NCBI GenBank assembly: GCA_021848545.1
Contig: JAJZUL010000012.1
Location: 17,858-81,857, forward strand
Length of the DNA stretch: 64,000 nt
Direction: 5' to 3'
DNA from: Pseudomonadota bacterium
Lineage (GTDB): Bacteria > Pseudomonadota > Alphaproteobacteria > Rhodospirillales > Magnetospirillaceae
The notes beneath the pieces are model-generated. The model was not told the origin of the DNA. It was given only the letters and a program-made list of their open reading frames with translations, and did not search any database. Below, piece by piece: positions 7,978 through 15,927 of this stretch. Each line of letters starts with the position of its first letter. The first letter of the stretch is position 1. A program made the position numbers and the translations under genes.

Positions 7978-8274
7978 TCATCGCCCCATGTCCCTCTCAT
8001 GAAAATGGTTCAGCGCGTCCACCATGTCGGGCCACGACAGCCCCGCCGTCGCCGCCGCCGCCAGGATCGCCATGAAGTCGCGCTTGGGATCGGTGGGATC
8101 GGCGGCATAGGCCGCCAGGATCAAGGGCGCCACCTGGCGCCGCACGTCGGACAGCGCCGCCGCCAGCTCCCGCCCGTGCCGGCTCCGCGTCCCCAGACAC
8201 CGCACGGCCGTCCGGCCGCAGATGTCCAGGGTCAGCAAGGCGGCGATCGGGACCGCCGGGACGCGGGCGCCCAT
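7978..8274 (-). CDS. Hypothetical phage early protein
   Basis: A 98-residue, mostly helical protein starting MGARVPAVPIAALLTLDICG. It has the blocks RELAAALSDVRRQVAPLILA and DFMAILAAAATAGLSWPDMV and ends in a histidine-containing tail (LNHFHERDMGR). I do not recognise it. Its start is four bases downstream of the stop of the winged-helix gene, so it belongs to the same transcript. The function is unknown. Confidence 0.6.
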   Translation of the reverse strand: MGARVPAVPIAALLTLDICGRTAVRCLGTRSRHGRELAAALSDVRRQVAPLILAAYAADPTDPKRDFMAILAAAATAGLSWPDMVDALNHFHERDMGR

Positions 8275-8278
8275 GGCG

Positions 8279-8644
8279 CTACTCCATCTCGGCCAGGGCG
8301 ATATCCAGATCGCCCAGCAGCTCGGCCCGGACCGACAGGGTCGCGGTGCCGATCTGGTCGATCTCCTCCGTGGTGATCCCGTCCAGCAGGGCGCGGGCGG
8401 CATCGACCACGCGGTCGCGGCCGGAGGTGGACGTATCGACGACGCGGACGGCGCGGGCACGGCCCCGCATCCGAACGATCGCGCCCCGCTGTTCCAGCCG
8501 GCGCATCACGTTCGCGACGTACCCCCGCGAACTCATCCCCAGGCCCCGGCAGATTTCGTCATAGGTCGGGCTGACGCCGGTCTCGGAAATCCGCGATTTC
8601 ACGAACGAGAGAACGCGAAGTTGCACAGGTGTGAGGGGTGCCAT
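8279..8644 (-). CDS. LexA-type winged-helix DNA-binding protein (no protease domain)
   Basis: A 121-residue protein whose first 70 residues match the LexA DNA-binding domain: LTPVQLRVLSFVKSRISETG, SPTYDEICRGLGMSSRGYVA and MRRLEQRGAIVRMRGRARAV, the familiar Q-xx-L-xx-I / SPTxxEI / S-xx-V-xxx-L-xx-LExxGxI layout. The S24 autoprotease domain is absent; the C-terminal 50 residues form an acidic helical tail (SVRAELLGDLDIALAEME). It is probably a phage regulator that uses a LexA-like recognition helix. The ATG follows the DUF3164 stop by four bases. Confidence 0.8.
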   Translation of the reverse strand: MAPLTPVQLRVLSFVKSRISETGVSPTYDEICRGLGMSSRGYVANVMRRLEQRGAIVRMRGRARAVRVVDTSTSGRDRVVDAARALLDGITTEEIDQIGTATLSVRAELLGDLDIALAEME

Positions 8645-8648
8645 GGCG

Positions 8649-9311
8649 TCACCCCCTCGCCGCCGGCGCTTCCGCCGAGGCCAGATCGATCGTCACGTTC
8701 TCCCACCGATCCGTGGAGTGGGCGCGGCGGTAAAAGCGCAGATAGGTCTTGCTGCCTTCGACGCGGATGGAATCATTGATCGCCTGGATTGCGCCGCGCC
8801 ACCGCACGTCGTCGATGTCGATCTTGCGCAGGCTGAAGATCGCCTCGCGACTGACCTGGCCCTCCTTGTCGGTGCGGAAGGCATGCTCGACCAGGGCGCG
8901 GATTTCGTCTCGGCTGCCTTCGGCCCACTCGGCGATGCAATCGTCGATCAAGCCCTTCGCCACCTGCAATTCCGGGCCGAAGGCCAAGGTATCGGCCACC
9001 GCGACCTGGACCTTCATGCAGCCATCGAAGCTGGTGAAGGTCATATTACCCTTTGCGCCGTCCTTGGGCTTGAACCCGTATTTTTCGGACAGCAGATCCA
9101 GAAAGGCCCCCACATCGGCGAAGCAATGACCTTTGAATCGAGCGATCTGAAGGTTCAGATCGTCGGCATAGCCCAGGACCTTTCGCACCAGCTGGTCTTC
9201 CAGCTTGTCGGTGTCCTTCACCAGCGCTATCGGCGTCAGCCGTCCTTTGGCGTCGGTCATGAAGACCTTGCCGCCGACCTCGACGGAACCGGATGGATTG
9301 GCAGTGGTCAT
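8649..9311 (-). CDS. DUF3164 family phage protein
   Basis: A 220-residue DUF3164 protein, a family common in the early region of Mu-like phages, often beside gam/gemA. Visible family features are the N-terminal block (GRLTPIALVKDTDKLEDQLV), the central FADVGAFLDLLSEKYGFKPK, the strand NMTFTSFDGCMKVQVAVAD and the C-terminal LRKIDIDDVRWRGAIQAIND plus GSKTYLRFYRR. The biochemical role is not known. A GAAAGGACG ribosome site precedes the ATG. I find no gam gene in the window. Confidence 0.82.
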   Translation of the reverse strand: MTTANPSGSVEVGGKVFMTDAKGRLTPIALVKDTDKLEDQLVRKVLGYADDLNLQIARFKGHCFADVGAFLDLLSEKYGFKPKDGAKGNMTFTSFDGCMKVQVAVADTLAFGPELQVAKGLIDDCIAEWAEGSRDEIRALVEHAFRTDKEGQVSREAIFSLRKIDIDDVRWRGAIQAINDSIRVEGSKTYLRFYRRAHSTDRWENVTIDLASAEAPAARG

Positions 9312-9323
9312 TTCAACGTCCTT

Positions 9324-9416
9324 TCAACGATGGGTGAAGGCATTGCCGAGAAACAGCCGCTCGGCATGGGGAAAAGCCGGGCGCGCCCGGCGGAACAGCG
9401 ATATCAGCCAGCGCAT
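9324..9416 (-). CDS. Possible 30-residue small protein
   Basis: A short frame reading MRWLISLFRRARPAFPHAER then LFLGNAFTHR. It fills the only gap between the DnaA-like gene (13-base overlap with its end) and DUF3164, ends 12 bases before the DUF3164 start, and its composition (an amphipathic, arginine-rich helix) is plausible for a small phage peptide. There is no independent homology evidence, so confidence is modest. Confidence 0.4.
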   Translation of the reverse strand: MRWLISLFRRARPAFPHAERLFLGNAFTHR

Positions 9417-9865
9417 GGCGCACCTCCGAACAGCTTCCCGACCCGCTCCATGAACCCTTTCGGGTCCTTCGCGGCCTCATGGATCAGGGCGTGATTGACC
9501 TCGGCCGCGATGGTCCCGGCGGCGCGCAGGGCGGCCTCCATATCCGCGTCCGGCACCAGGGCCGCGGCGCGCAGCTCGGTCTCCAGCAGCAGCAGCTCGG
9601 CCGCGAAGCCGGCGTCCCGCACGGCCTGGACGCCGACCTTGGCCACCGCCGCCAGGACGGTGGTGTGATCCCGGTTGAACGCGCGCGCGATCTCGCCGCT
9701 GGATTTGGCCGGGAAAAGCCGGTGGGCCAGGAACATCGCCACATGCCGGGCGCGGATCACCGCCACGGTGCTGCGGCGCCCGCGCATCAGATCGACGGAG
9801 GTCTGATAGCGCGCCGCCACCGTCCGCAGGATCAGCCCCAGATCGAGGATGACGGGATCGCTCAT
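9404..9865 (-). CDS. DnaA domain IV-like DNA-binding protein
   Basis: A 153-residue protein carrying a DnaA C-terminal (domain IV) helix-turn-helix without the AAA+ part. VAARYQTSVDLMRGRRSTVA, VIRARHVAMFLAHRL, SSGEIARAFNRDHTTVLAAV correspond to the DnaA basic loop, helix and the DHTTV signature (residues about 16-74; NRDHTTV at about 64-70). In DnaA this domain reads DnaA boxes. The C-terminal half is helical and unrelated. The start at 9865 overlaps the previous stop (ATGA); the frame extends further upstream in low-complexity sequence. A role in replication control or host DnaA interference is inference. Confidence 0.82.
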   Translation of the reverse strand: MSDPVILDLGLILRTVAARYQTSVDLMRGRRSTVAVIRARHVAMFLAHRLFPAKSSGEIARAFNRDHTTVLAAVAKVGVQAVRDAGFAAELLLLETELRAAALVPDADMEAALRAAGTIAAEVNHALIHEAAKDPKGFMERVGKLFGGAPCAG

Positions 9866-10113
9866 GCCGCATCCCCCCCGCCATGGGTGGTCGGCGGGCA
9901 GATCGGCCGCCGCCGGCCGGTGATCGACACCACGCCCTCGGGCAGCGGCCCGCGGCATCGCATGGGCGCGACGACGGCTTCCAGGGCGGCCACTTCCTCG
10001 GCCATGTCCCGCAGATTCGCGGCGATTTGCTTTTGCGTCCGCGCGTTCATCGGCCCCACCTCGGCCAGGACATCAAGCGCCCGCGCGACCATTTCGAGCT
10101 TGTTACTGATCAT
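9862..10113 (-). CDS. Hypothetical phage early protein
   Basis: An 83-residue protein, MISNKLEMVARALDVLAEVG then QKQIAANLRDMAEEVAALEA, an amphipathic helical N-terminal half, and a short proline- and arginine-rich C-terminal half with one CxxxxxxC-like spacing (MRCRGPLPE; RRPICPPTT). The family is not recognised. The ATG at 10113 has a GGAGG site five bases upstream; an in-frame TTG slightly upstream is less likely. Confidence 0.6.
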   Translation of the reverse strand: MISNKLEMVARALDVLAEVGPMNARTQKQIAANLRDMAEEVAALEAVVAPMRCRGPLPEGVVSITGRRRPICPPTTHGGGDAA

Positions 10114-10522
10114 GTCCGCCTCCAATTCGGCTGTGACGACACCCCGCGCGACAGGCGCGGTAAAACGCGATCCTTTGAGGATTGTGCGGCGCCCACGGCG
10201 CCCGCTGGTGACCCAGACACTGGTCGGTCGCCAGATCGCCGACGACGGGGCAGGCCACCGTGGCGGCCATCAGCACGCCCCGGACCACCGTTTCCACGGA
10301 CGCCAGATCGGCCCTGTATTTCGCCGCCAGCACGTTGGAGACCAGCGCGCCCGAATACCCAAGGCGCCGCGCCACGGCCGCTTGGCTCTCGGCGGCGCAG
10401 GCCCGCGCCAGCACGTCCACCCAATCGGGCAACGGCTCGCCCCAGGCGGCGACGGCCTTTTCGACCGGGCGCGCAGGCGCCCTATCTTTCGGTTTGGGCG
10501 GCACAGCCGCCGGCCCGCTCAT
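10103..10522 (-). CDS. XRE-like helix-turn-helix phage regulator
   Basis: A 139-residue protein with a helix-turn-helix in the middle: VDVLARACAAESQAAVARRL followed by YSGALVSNVLAAKYRADLAS, typical of a Cro/XRE-like recognition helix (AAVARRLGYSGALVSNVL, about residues 49-66). The N-terminal arm is basic and proline-rich (PPKPKDRAPARPVEKA). The C-terminal part holds conserved-looking Cys/His residues (ATVACPVVGDLATDQCLGHQ; YRACRAGCRHSR), so a small zinc site is possible. It overlaps the next gene on both sides (ATGA at 10519-10522) and lies just downstream of MuB, so it should be an early product. Confidence 0.7.
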   Translation of the reverse strand: MSGPAAVPPKPKDRAPARPVEKAVAAWGEPLPDWVDVLARACAAESQAAVARRLGYSGALVSNVLAAKYRADLASVETVVRGVLMAATVACPVVGDLATDQCLGHQRAPWAPHNPQRIAFYRACRAGCRHSRIGGGHDQ

Positions 10523-11091
10523 TCGTCCACCTCCGGATGCCAGACGATCCGGCCCAAATTCGGGTCGTAGACCGTCTTCATCCGCTGCACCATCGGGGGA
10601 CGCGGCCCCGTGTTTTTGCTTGGATTGAAGCGGTAAAGCGCCGGGACCCTCGGCCGGCCGGGACGCGTGACGCGGAGATACCCGGCCTTGGAAAGGTGTT
10701 TCACGTAATCGCTGGCGTCCGTGTCCCGGACCGGGAACTCCTCGGTGGAGGCGGCCACGGCCAGATCGCGAAAGGTGAAATCGCCCTTGATCATCTTCAT
10801 GGTGCGCCACATCTGTTCGCGGACGCGCCCCATGGTGACCGGCTGTCCCTCTTTCGTGACGCGGGGCGCTTCCACGCCAACGTCTTTTTCCAGGATGAAG
10901 CAGGCGTCCACGGCGCGGAGATGGCCCGATGCCACCAGCGACGTCAGATAGGTGTGAACGGTGTCCGGATGGATGCGCGTCGCGGCGCCGAGGCTGTCCT
11001 TCGTAAAGCCCTCCCGCTGGGCGCGGATCGCTTCCCAGATGCGCTGACGGGGCGGCTTTCCGCCCTTGTGGGTAAGGTGCGCGGGACGCAT
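10519..11091 (-). CDS. Double winged-helix phage early protein
   Basis: A 190-residue protein with two winged-helix-like units. The first is RQRIWEAIRAQREGFTKDSL, TRIHPDTVHTYLTSLVASGH with a wing; the second is MWRTMKMIKGDFTFRDLAVA, DASDYVKHLSKAGYLRVT, then the wing RPRVPALYRFN. The second unit ends in a basic, proline-rich tail. It follows MuB directly (TAATG overlap), a position where Mu-like phages of alphaproteobacteria often have such a protein. DNA binding is inferred; the target is unknown. Confidence 0.65.
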   Translation of the reverse strand: MRPAHLTHKGGKPPRQRIWEAIRAQREGFTKDSLGAATRIHPDTVHTYLTSLVASGHLRAVDACFILEKDVGVEAPRVTKEGQPVTMGRVREQMWRTMKMIKGDFTFRDLAVAASTEEFPVRDTDASDYVKHLSKAGYLRVTRPGRPRVPALYRFNPSKNTGPRPPMVQRMKTVYDPNLGRIVWHPEVDE

Positions 11092-11837
11092 TACAACGCC
11101 CTCCGCGCCGGCGGCTGGCCGGTGAAGAACTCGGCGCCCGTCGCGGCCCACTCACCCAGGCCGAAGGCGCTGGCGCCCGCCATTTCCGCCCGCTCCCGCA
11201 CCCGATCCAGATTGACGCAAATCCGGCGCACCGATCCGGCCGCCGCCTGGACCAGGGCGTTCATCAGATCGTCGGCAAGGTCGATCCCAGGCGCGTAAAG
11301 CCGCGCCAGATGCTTCGCGTCCTGCAGGGCCGCCGGCTGGGCCGGCACCCAATCCAGCATCCGGCCGTGCAGACGCTCCCACTGCCGCAAGGCGTGGGGC
11401 AGGTTCTCTTCTCCGATCAGGATCACGGTGCCCTGGGACGATTCGTACAGGTCGCGGATGACCTCGATCATGCCGCCCTTTTTCACCAGGATGTCGGCCT
11501 CGTCCACCAGCAAGGGGCGCCCCGACAGCGACAGCTCCTCTCCGATCTGATCGACCATGTCGGGGATGGTCTTGGCGGCGTTGACCCCCATTTCGTGCAG
11601 GATCGCCGTCACCAGCTTCTTGCGCGTCCACACGCTCTTGACTTGGACGTGATAGGAGCGGTGTTTGTTCGCCGAATACATGGCGGCGAAGCTCTTCCCG
11701 AACCCGCTGGGGCCGTGGAAACAGCCCATGCCGGGCAGCCCCATCGGCCGGTCGCGGATGCGGACCACCAGCTCGGACAGAAGCGACACGTTGCGCAGCG
11801 GCGCGACGGTGTTGCCGGAGGTTGGTTCAGATGTCAT
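11091..11837 (-). CDS. MuB-like transposition ATPase (target selector)
   Basis: A 248-residue AAA+ ATPase of the MuB/TniB type that binds target DNA and activates MuA. It has Walker A GPSGFGKS (residues 42-49), Walker B LLVDEAD (109-115) and the sensor-1 strand GTVILIGEENLPHAL. MuB proteins of this shorter class lack the extended N-terminal helix-turn-helix of Escherichia coli phage Mu. It lies 63 bases after the MuA gene, as expected, and starts MTSEPTSGNTVAPLRNV. Confidence 0.92.
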   Translation of the reverse strand: MTSEPTSGNTVAPLRNVSLLSELVVRIRDRPMGLPGMGCFHGPSGFGKSFAAMYSANKHRSYHVQVKSVWTRKKLVTAILHEMGVNAAKTIPDMVDQIGEELSLSGRPLLVDEADILVKKGGMIEVIRDLYESSQGTVILIGEENLPHALRQWERLHGRMLDWVPAQPAALQDAKHLARLYAPGIDLADDLMNALVQAAAGSVRRICVNLDRVRERAEMAGASAFGLGEWAATGAEFFTGQPPARRAL

Positions 11838-11900
11838 TTTACCCCTCGTTCAAGTGCCTATTCGGCGGCGCGCCCCAGCTACGGGCCGCCGCCGTTTTCG

Positions 11901-14000
11901 TCAGGCGGTCAGGACCGCCTCTCCGAATTCCTCGTACATTTCCCGTTTGATCCGGATGTCGGGCAGGCGCGCTTGCCGCTCCGCCCAGACCAGATCGTCG
12001 GGCGGTACGTATTGGCCGGCCGCCGCCCGCCCCTCGATCTCCAGCACGCGGCGAAACCGCGCTTCGACCGTATCCAGCGTGACCACCGTTGAGACGGGCG
12101 CCTCCATCTCGGCCGCCAGGGCATCGAGACGGGCCTGTTCCGCGGCGCTGATCGGCGCGGCCTGCGGACCCTTGCGCGTCGCCGCCTTCCAGACCGGCTT
12201 GACCACCTTGGCTTCGGGCGCCGGCCCCAGACCGTCCCCCTGGGGCCGGATCGCCGCCGCCGCACTGGCGTCCATCCGCACCATGGCCTCGCCCTGGGCC
12301 TTGACGGCCCGCTTGAATTCCTTCCGGGCGCGGTTGTGGGTCTTGGCCGCGTCCTGGTCGAAGAAGCCCGCGTCCGCCACGCAATCGGCGGTGGCCACGA
12401 ACGACCCGTCCAGCCGATAGACATGCACGGGCTGCTTCAGGAATTCCGGGTCGAACCGCAGCACCAGCTTGGTGCCGATCAGCGCATTCAACGCTTGGTG
12501 CCAGTACCTGTTCCCCAGGAAATCGATGTGGCCGTCCGGCTGGCGCGCGGTGACCGCTTCCGATTCCAGCAGCCACAGGCGCCGCAATTCCTCGGCCACC
12601 GCCTTGCGGATCGGCGCGGTCTCGTAGGATTCGGCGAAGGCGTCGTCGAAGGATTTCACGCCGCCGCAAACCCGGTTCGCCCGTCCCGGCCGGGCGTTGT
12701 GCCGCGCGATTTCCCGCTCCGCCAGGGCGATGAAATCGGCCAGCGGCACCGCCTTCGATCCATAATTCTCGGGCTTGGCGGTGGGCTTGTTGCCGGTATA
12801 GGCCCCGGCGCATTCCGGTGCCTTGGCGATGGTGTTGCACAGATCGCCGAATGCCCTTTCGATGGGTTTGGCCTGCCCATGGTACGGCTGCGCCCAATGG
12901 ACCCGCGCGCCCAGGGCCGGGATCAGCCCCATGGGATCGTCATCCTTGACCTTGAACCGGAACCGGTTGGCGATCCCACCCGTCATCTTCTTGTTCGCGG
13001 CCACCCGGGTATTGTCGATCAGCACCCGCTCGGGGATGCCCCAGCGCTCGATCATGTCGCCGAAGGCGAGGCGGAAGGACTGGGTGTTTTCCGTCCGGTC
13101 GATACGCCAGGACAGGATTTTGCCGCTATACAGGTCCTGGAAAACGAACAGAACCGGCCGCGCCACCATGCCGTCGGGCCATTTCACGAAGACATCGGCG
13201 ATGTGGCCGTCGCAATTCACCGCCTCCATGGCGTGCAGACTGGACCGGTCGCGGCGCTGGGCCGGATACAGGCGCTCCAGCGCGTCGTCGCCGTCGCGCT
13301 TCAGCACCACCACTTGCGCCGGGATTTCCCGCTCGATGCGGCGCAGGAAGGTTTTCAGGCTGGGCAGCGACCATCCGCGCTCTGCCGCCAGGTCTTCCAG
13401 CCGCGCATAGCAGGTCGCGGCCGGCGGCTTTTCCAGACGCAGGTAATCGGCCAGAAAGAAATCCCAGGCGTCCGCCGGCATCTCGGCCGTCTTCTGGCGC
13501 CCCACATAGTGATCGACCAGATTCGGCAGCCAGTCGGCGGCCTCGATCCCGTGGATGCGGCTTTCCCATTCGTAGAACGTCCGGGTCGGCACGCCCGCGC
13601 GACGGCAGACCAGCGCCAGCGCCACTTCCTTGGCGGTTCCCGCCACCACCATCGCCCGCACGTCCTGGATCACGCCCAGCCGCATCCTGGCCTTGTCCTT
13701 TCGGGCCTCGGGCAGCGCGTCGAACCGCGCCCAGGCGTCTTCCGACGCCAGCCGCACCTTGATTTCGGTCTTGGACAGGTCCGGGCCGGCATTGGCCTTG
13801 CGCAGCTTCCGCAGCAGGCTGGCTTGCGCCCGCGTCGGCAGCGCTGACAGGTGATATTCCCAGGCCTGGGATGACCCCGCGCTCCGCTGCCTTTTCCAGC
13901 CGTCCGTTCTCGCGCGCTTATTGATCCCCTGTTCCGTTCCGGGGAGGTCCGGCAACTTGAATGCCTTCAGTTCCGCCGCCGTAAACCATTCGCGCGTCAT
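11901..14000 (-). CDS. MuA-type DDE transposase
   Basis: A 699-residue DDE recombinase that pairs and joins phage ends to target DNA. The N-terminal Mu DNA-binding domain is clear (REWFTAAELKAFKLPDLPGT, then EYHLSALP, residues 3-55). The catalytic triad is Asp264 (AVNCDGHIADV), Asp329 (RVLIDNTRV) and Glu381 (QPYHGQAKPIERAF), at almost the same spacing as Mu A 269/336/392, followed by the beta-barrel domain (WHQALNALIGTKLVLRFDPE). The C-terminal part is basic and helical and probably contacts MuB. The ATG overlaps the upstream stop (ATGA); a second ATG five codons earlier (MAGAEMTREW) is possible. Confidence 0.95.
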   Translation of the reverse strand: MTREWFTAAELKAFKLPDLPGTEQGINKRARTDGWKRQRSAGSSQAWEYHLSALPTRAQASLLRKLRKANAGPDLSKTEIKVRLASEDAWARFDALPEARKDKARMRLGVIQDVRAMVVAGTAKEVALALVCRRAGVPTRTFYEWESRIHGIEAADWLPNLVDHYVGRQKTAEMPADAWDFFLADYLRLEKPPAATCYARLEDLAAERGWSLPSLKTFLRRIEREIPAQVVVLKRDGDDALERLYPAQRRDRSSLHAMEAVNCDGHIADVFVKWPDGMVARPVLFVFQDLYSGKILSWRIDRTENTQSFRLAFGDMIERWGIPERVLIDNTRVAANKKMTGGIANRFRFKVKDDDPMGLIPALGARVHWAQPYHGQAKPIERAFGDLCNTIAKAPECAGAYTGNKPTAKPENYGSKAVPLADFIALAEREIARHNARPGRANRVCGGVKSFDDAFAESYETAPIRKAVAEELRRLWLLESEAVTARQPDGHIDFLGNRYWHQALNALIGTKLVLRFDPEFLKQPVHVYRLDGSFVATADCVADAGFFDQDAAKTHNRARKEFKRAVKAQGEAMVRMDASAAAAIRPQGDGLGPAPEAKVVKPVWKAATRKGPQAAPISAAEQARLDALAAEMEAPVSTVVTLDTVEARFRRVLEIEGRAAAGQYVPPDDLVWAERQARLPDIRIKREMYEEFGEAVLTA

Positions 14001-14452
14001 CTCGGCCCCCGCCATGTGCGGCGCGCCAACGCCTTCTGCTGTTCCAGCTCGGCGATCTTGTCGTCCAGCATCGCTTCCTGGATGGCGCCCATATATCGGT
14101 CCGGGATCACGCAATAGCCCGACCCGTCCATCAGCATCTGGTACAGCCGCGCGTCTTCGGTGACGCGGGCCAGGGCGACCAGCCGGATCACCGTGATCAC
14201 ATGGTCCTCGCGCGCCTCGGACGCATAGGCGTCCAGCATGTTCGGGGTGACCGGCTCGCCCAGGAACTCGCTCATGCGGGACGCTATTTCGTCCCTGGTC
14301 AGATCGGCGTCTTTAAGGGCTGTTGAAACGGCCCGCGCGAGCCGCCCGCGCAAGGACACGGACCGGACCTGCACCTCGTCGAACTTCGGCGTGACCTCTG
14401 GCGGCCGCCAATCCAGCAGAGGCGTCCCGGTATTTCTCGGCGCCCGCGCCAT
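13997..14452 (-). CDS. Conserved-type Mu-like early protein, unknown
   Basis: A 151-residue protein immediately upstream of MuA. It contains a possible helix-turn-helix (DADLTRDEIASRMSEFLGEP, VTPNMLDAYASEAREDHVIT) resembling XRE-like domains, then a helical C-terminal half (AIQEAMLDDKIAELEQQKAL). Proteins with this pattern (a short region after RGRLARAVSTALKD) occur beside the transposase in other alphaproteobacterial Mu-like phages as I recall them; the function is not known. The ATG is two bases after the ParB-like stop; an in-frame TTG lies just upstream. Confidence 0.65.
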   Translation of the reverse strand: MARAPRNTGTPLLDWRPPEVTPKFDEVQVRSVSLRGRLARAVSTALKDADLTRDEIASRMSEFLGEPVTPNMLDAYASEAREDHVITVIRLVALARVTEDARLYQMLMDGSGYCVIPDRYMGAIQEAMLDDKIAELEQQKALARRTWRGPR

Positions 14453-14454
14453 CG

Positions 14455-15267
14455 TCAAGCGGCCTCGGCCTGATCGGTGATGAATTCATTGATGAAACGC
14501 CGCCGCACCGGCCCGGAGGCGCGCAGCCATGCCTTCACCAGCGCCTCGAAGGCCGCGTCGTCCTCGGACTTCGCCGTCTCGACGACGCCCCGGACCATCT
14601 TCAGCGCGGCCTCGACCGTCTTCGCCTGGGCCGGCGTGGCCAGCAGCAGATCGAGCGCCTTGTGCTGCTCGCTTTCGCTGGCCCGCGTCAGCGCCAGCAA
14701 TTCGGACTGCTTGGCCGCCAGCCATGTCCCGGCGATCCGTGCCCGCGCTCCCGGCTTCAATCCCACAGCGATGGCCACGGCGCGGCGGATCGAGCGTTCG
14801 GTCAGACCGCACCGCGCCGCCGTGTCGGCAGCAAAGGACATGATGTCCGTTGCTGAATTTTGTCGCGCCTTCCCGCCGGCCGTTCCGGCCGCCGTTTCCG
14901 GGTGCAGCCGCAGGTACAAGTCCTTGCGTTCCGCCAGAAAAACCGCCCGATCCAAGGGATTCAGCTCATGGCGGATCAAATTTTCGTCGATCTCGGCCAG
15001 CCGCGCCTCGTCATCGGTCAGATCGAAGACGAAGGCGTCGATCTCCGTCCAGCCCAGGGACTGGACCGCCCGCAGACGGTGGCCGCCCGCGATCAGCGTG
15101 TACTGATCCGCCTTCCGGGTCTTCCGCACTTCGATGGGGGACCGCAGACGCCCGACCTCGGCGATATTGGCCGCCAGCAGGGCGGCATGATCCTCGCTGA
15201 CCTGCCGCAGGCGCGTCCCGAAATCGATCCGGACGACCGGAATTTGATGCAGTCCAAGGGCTTTCAT
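14455..15267 (-). CDS. ParB/Sulfiredoxin-domain phage protein
   Basis: A 270-residue ParB-like protein. The N-terminal ParB/Srx domain is clear: IPVVRIDFGTRLRQVSEDHA, LRSPIEVRK, YTLIAGGHRLRAVQSLGW (the GGxRLxA box) and IDENLIRHELNPLDRAVFLA. A possible helix-turn-helix (AARCGLTERSIRRAVAIAVG) follows at about residues 155-175. The C-terminal third is helical. In phages such proteins act as nucleases, CTPase-like clamps or regulators; no distinct active-site motif can be fixed here. It is first of a run of overlapping early genes; a GGAG site lies nine bases before the ATG. Confidence 0.85.
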   Translation of the reverse strand: MKALGLHQIPVVRIDFGTRLRQVSEDHAALLAANIAEVGRLRSPIEVRKTRKADQYTLIAGGHRLRAVQSLGWTEIDAFVFDLTDDEARLAEIDENLIRHELNPLDRAVFLAERKDLYLRLHPETAAGTAGGKARQNSATDIMSFAADTAARCGLTERSIRRAVAIAVGLKPGARARIAGTWLAAKQSELLALTRASESEQHKALDLLLATPAQAKTVEAALKMVRGVVETAKSEDDAAFEALVKAWLRASGPVRRRFINEFITDQAEAA

Positions 15268-15378
15268 AGGGTGTTCTCCGCGAAATGTTCACGGCCGGCC
15301 GCCATCCAGGGGACGATGACGACCGGCCGCGCTTCCCCTATGGTTGTGGGTGACGAGACCAAACCATGGAGGGAAGGG

Positions 15379-15735
15379 ATGAAAACGAGACCTGTCACAT
15401 ATGACGAGGCGGCAGAGATGCTGACCGAGTGGGGCGATCGGCATCTGCCGGCGCATCCAGCACCTGGTCCGATCGACTTCAGCCTTGAGGAAGCCTGCGA
15501 TGGTCTCTGCCGTTGGATCGCCGATGATCCTGAACGATCACTGGATGATGTGCCGGCCGCATTGCTTCGGCATTTACGCATCCGTCTCCTGTTCGCCATC
15601 GGCGCATGTCGGACCAGGCGCGACGAAGTCATCAGCCACGTTCCTTCGGATGCTTCGCGAGAACTTGTTCTTGCCGCTCTAATTGGCGTGCAAACTGCCG
15701 GAACGAGACTCCCTCCCGAATGGCGTCTTCAATGA
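15379..15735 (+). CDS. Possible rightward protein, convergent, unknown
   Basis: A 118-residue frame on the opposite strand to the phage early genes: MKTRPVTYDEAAEMLTEWGD, DFSLEEACDGLCRWIADDPE, VPAALLRHLRIRLLFAIGAC. It has a good ribosome site (GGAGGGAAGGG before ATG) and normal protein-like composition, so it is probably real. It overlaps the last 104 bases of the leftward gene 15632-15925, so the two transcripts collide. The family is not recognised. Confidence 0.5.
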   Translation: MKTRPVTYDEAAEMLTEWGDRHLPAHPAPGPIDFSLEEACDGLCRWIADDPERSLDDVPAALLRHLRIRLLFAIGACRTRRDEVISHVPSDASRELVLAALIGVQTAGTRLPPEWRLQ

Positions 15736-15925
15736 CGCCACTCAACGGCAGAGGATCGACGCCCGCGGCGACCGTGAAGCCGCGCGATTCGTCTGCTGAC
15801 TCTTTTCTCAAAGCTTCCTTTAGAAGATTGATGCCTTGGTCCCGCCGGCGGTGCATGACCTCCCGATGCCGCCGCTGAAACTCTTCGGCGGCTTCGACCG
15901 TAAAGAAGCCCGGATCGATGCTCAT
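15632..15925 (-). CDS. Hypothetical phage early protein
   Basis: A 97-residue helical protein: MSIDPGFFTVEAAEEFQRRH then QGINLLKEALRKESADESRG and EGVSFRQFARQLERQEQVLA. I do not recognise it. It begins two bases after the Ner-like stop (TGACCATG), so it is the second gene of the leftward early transcript. Its 3' end overlaps a rightward frame. Confidence 0.6.
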   Translation of the reverse strand: MSIDPGFFTVEAAEEFQRRHREVMHRRRDQGINLLKEALRKESADESRGFTVAAGVDPLPLSGVIEDAIREGVSFRQFARQLERQEQVLAKHPKERG

Positions 15926-15927
15926 GG

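Noticed and set aside
12336..13847. A 503-codon open frame on the + strand
   Set aside because: It is the antisense shadow of the MuA transposase, whose DDE residues and domain order are unambiguous.
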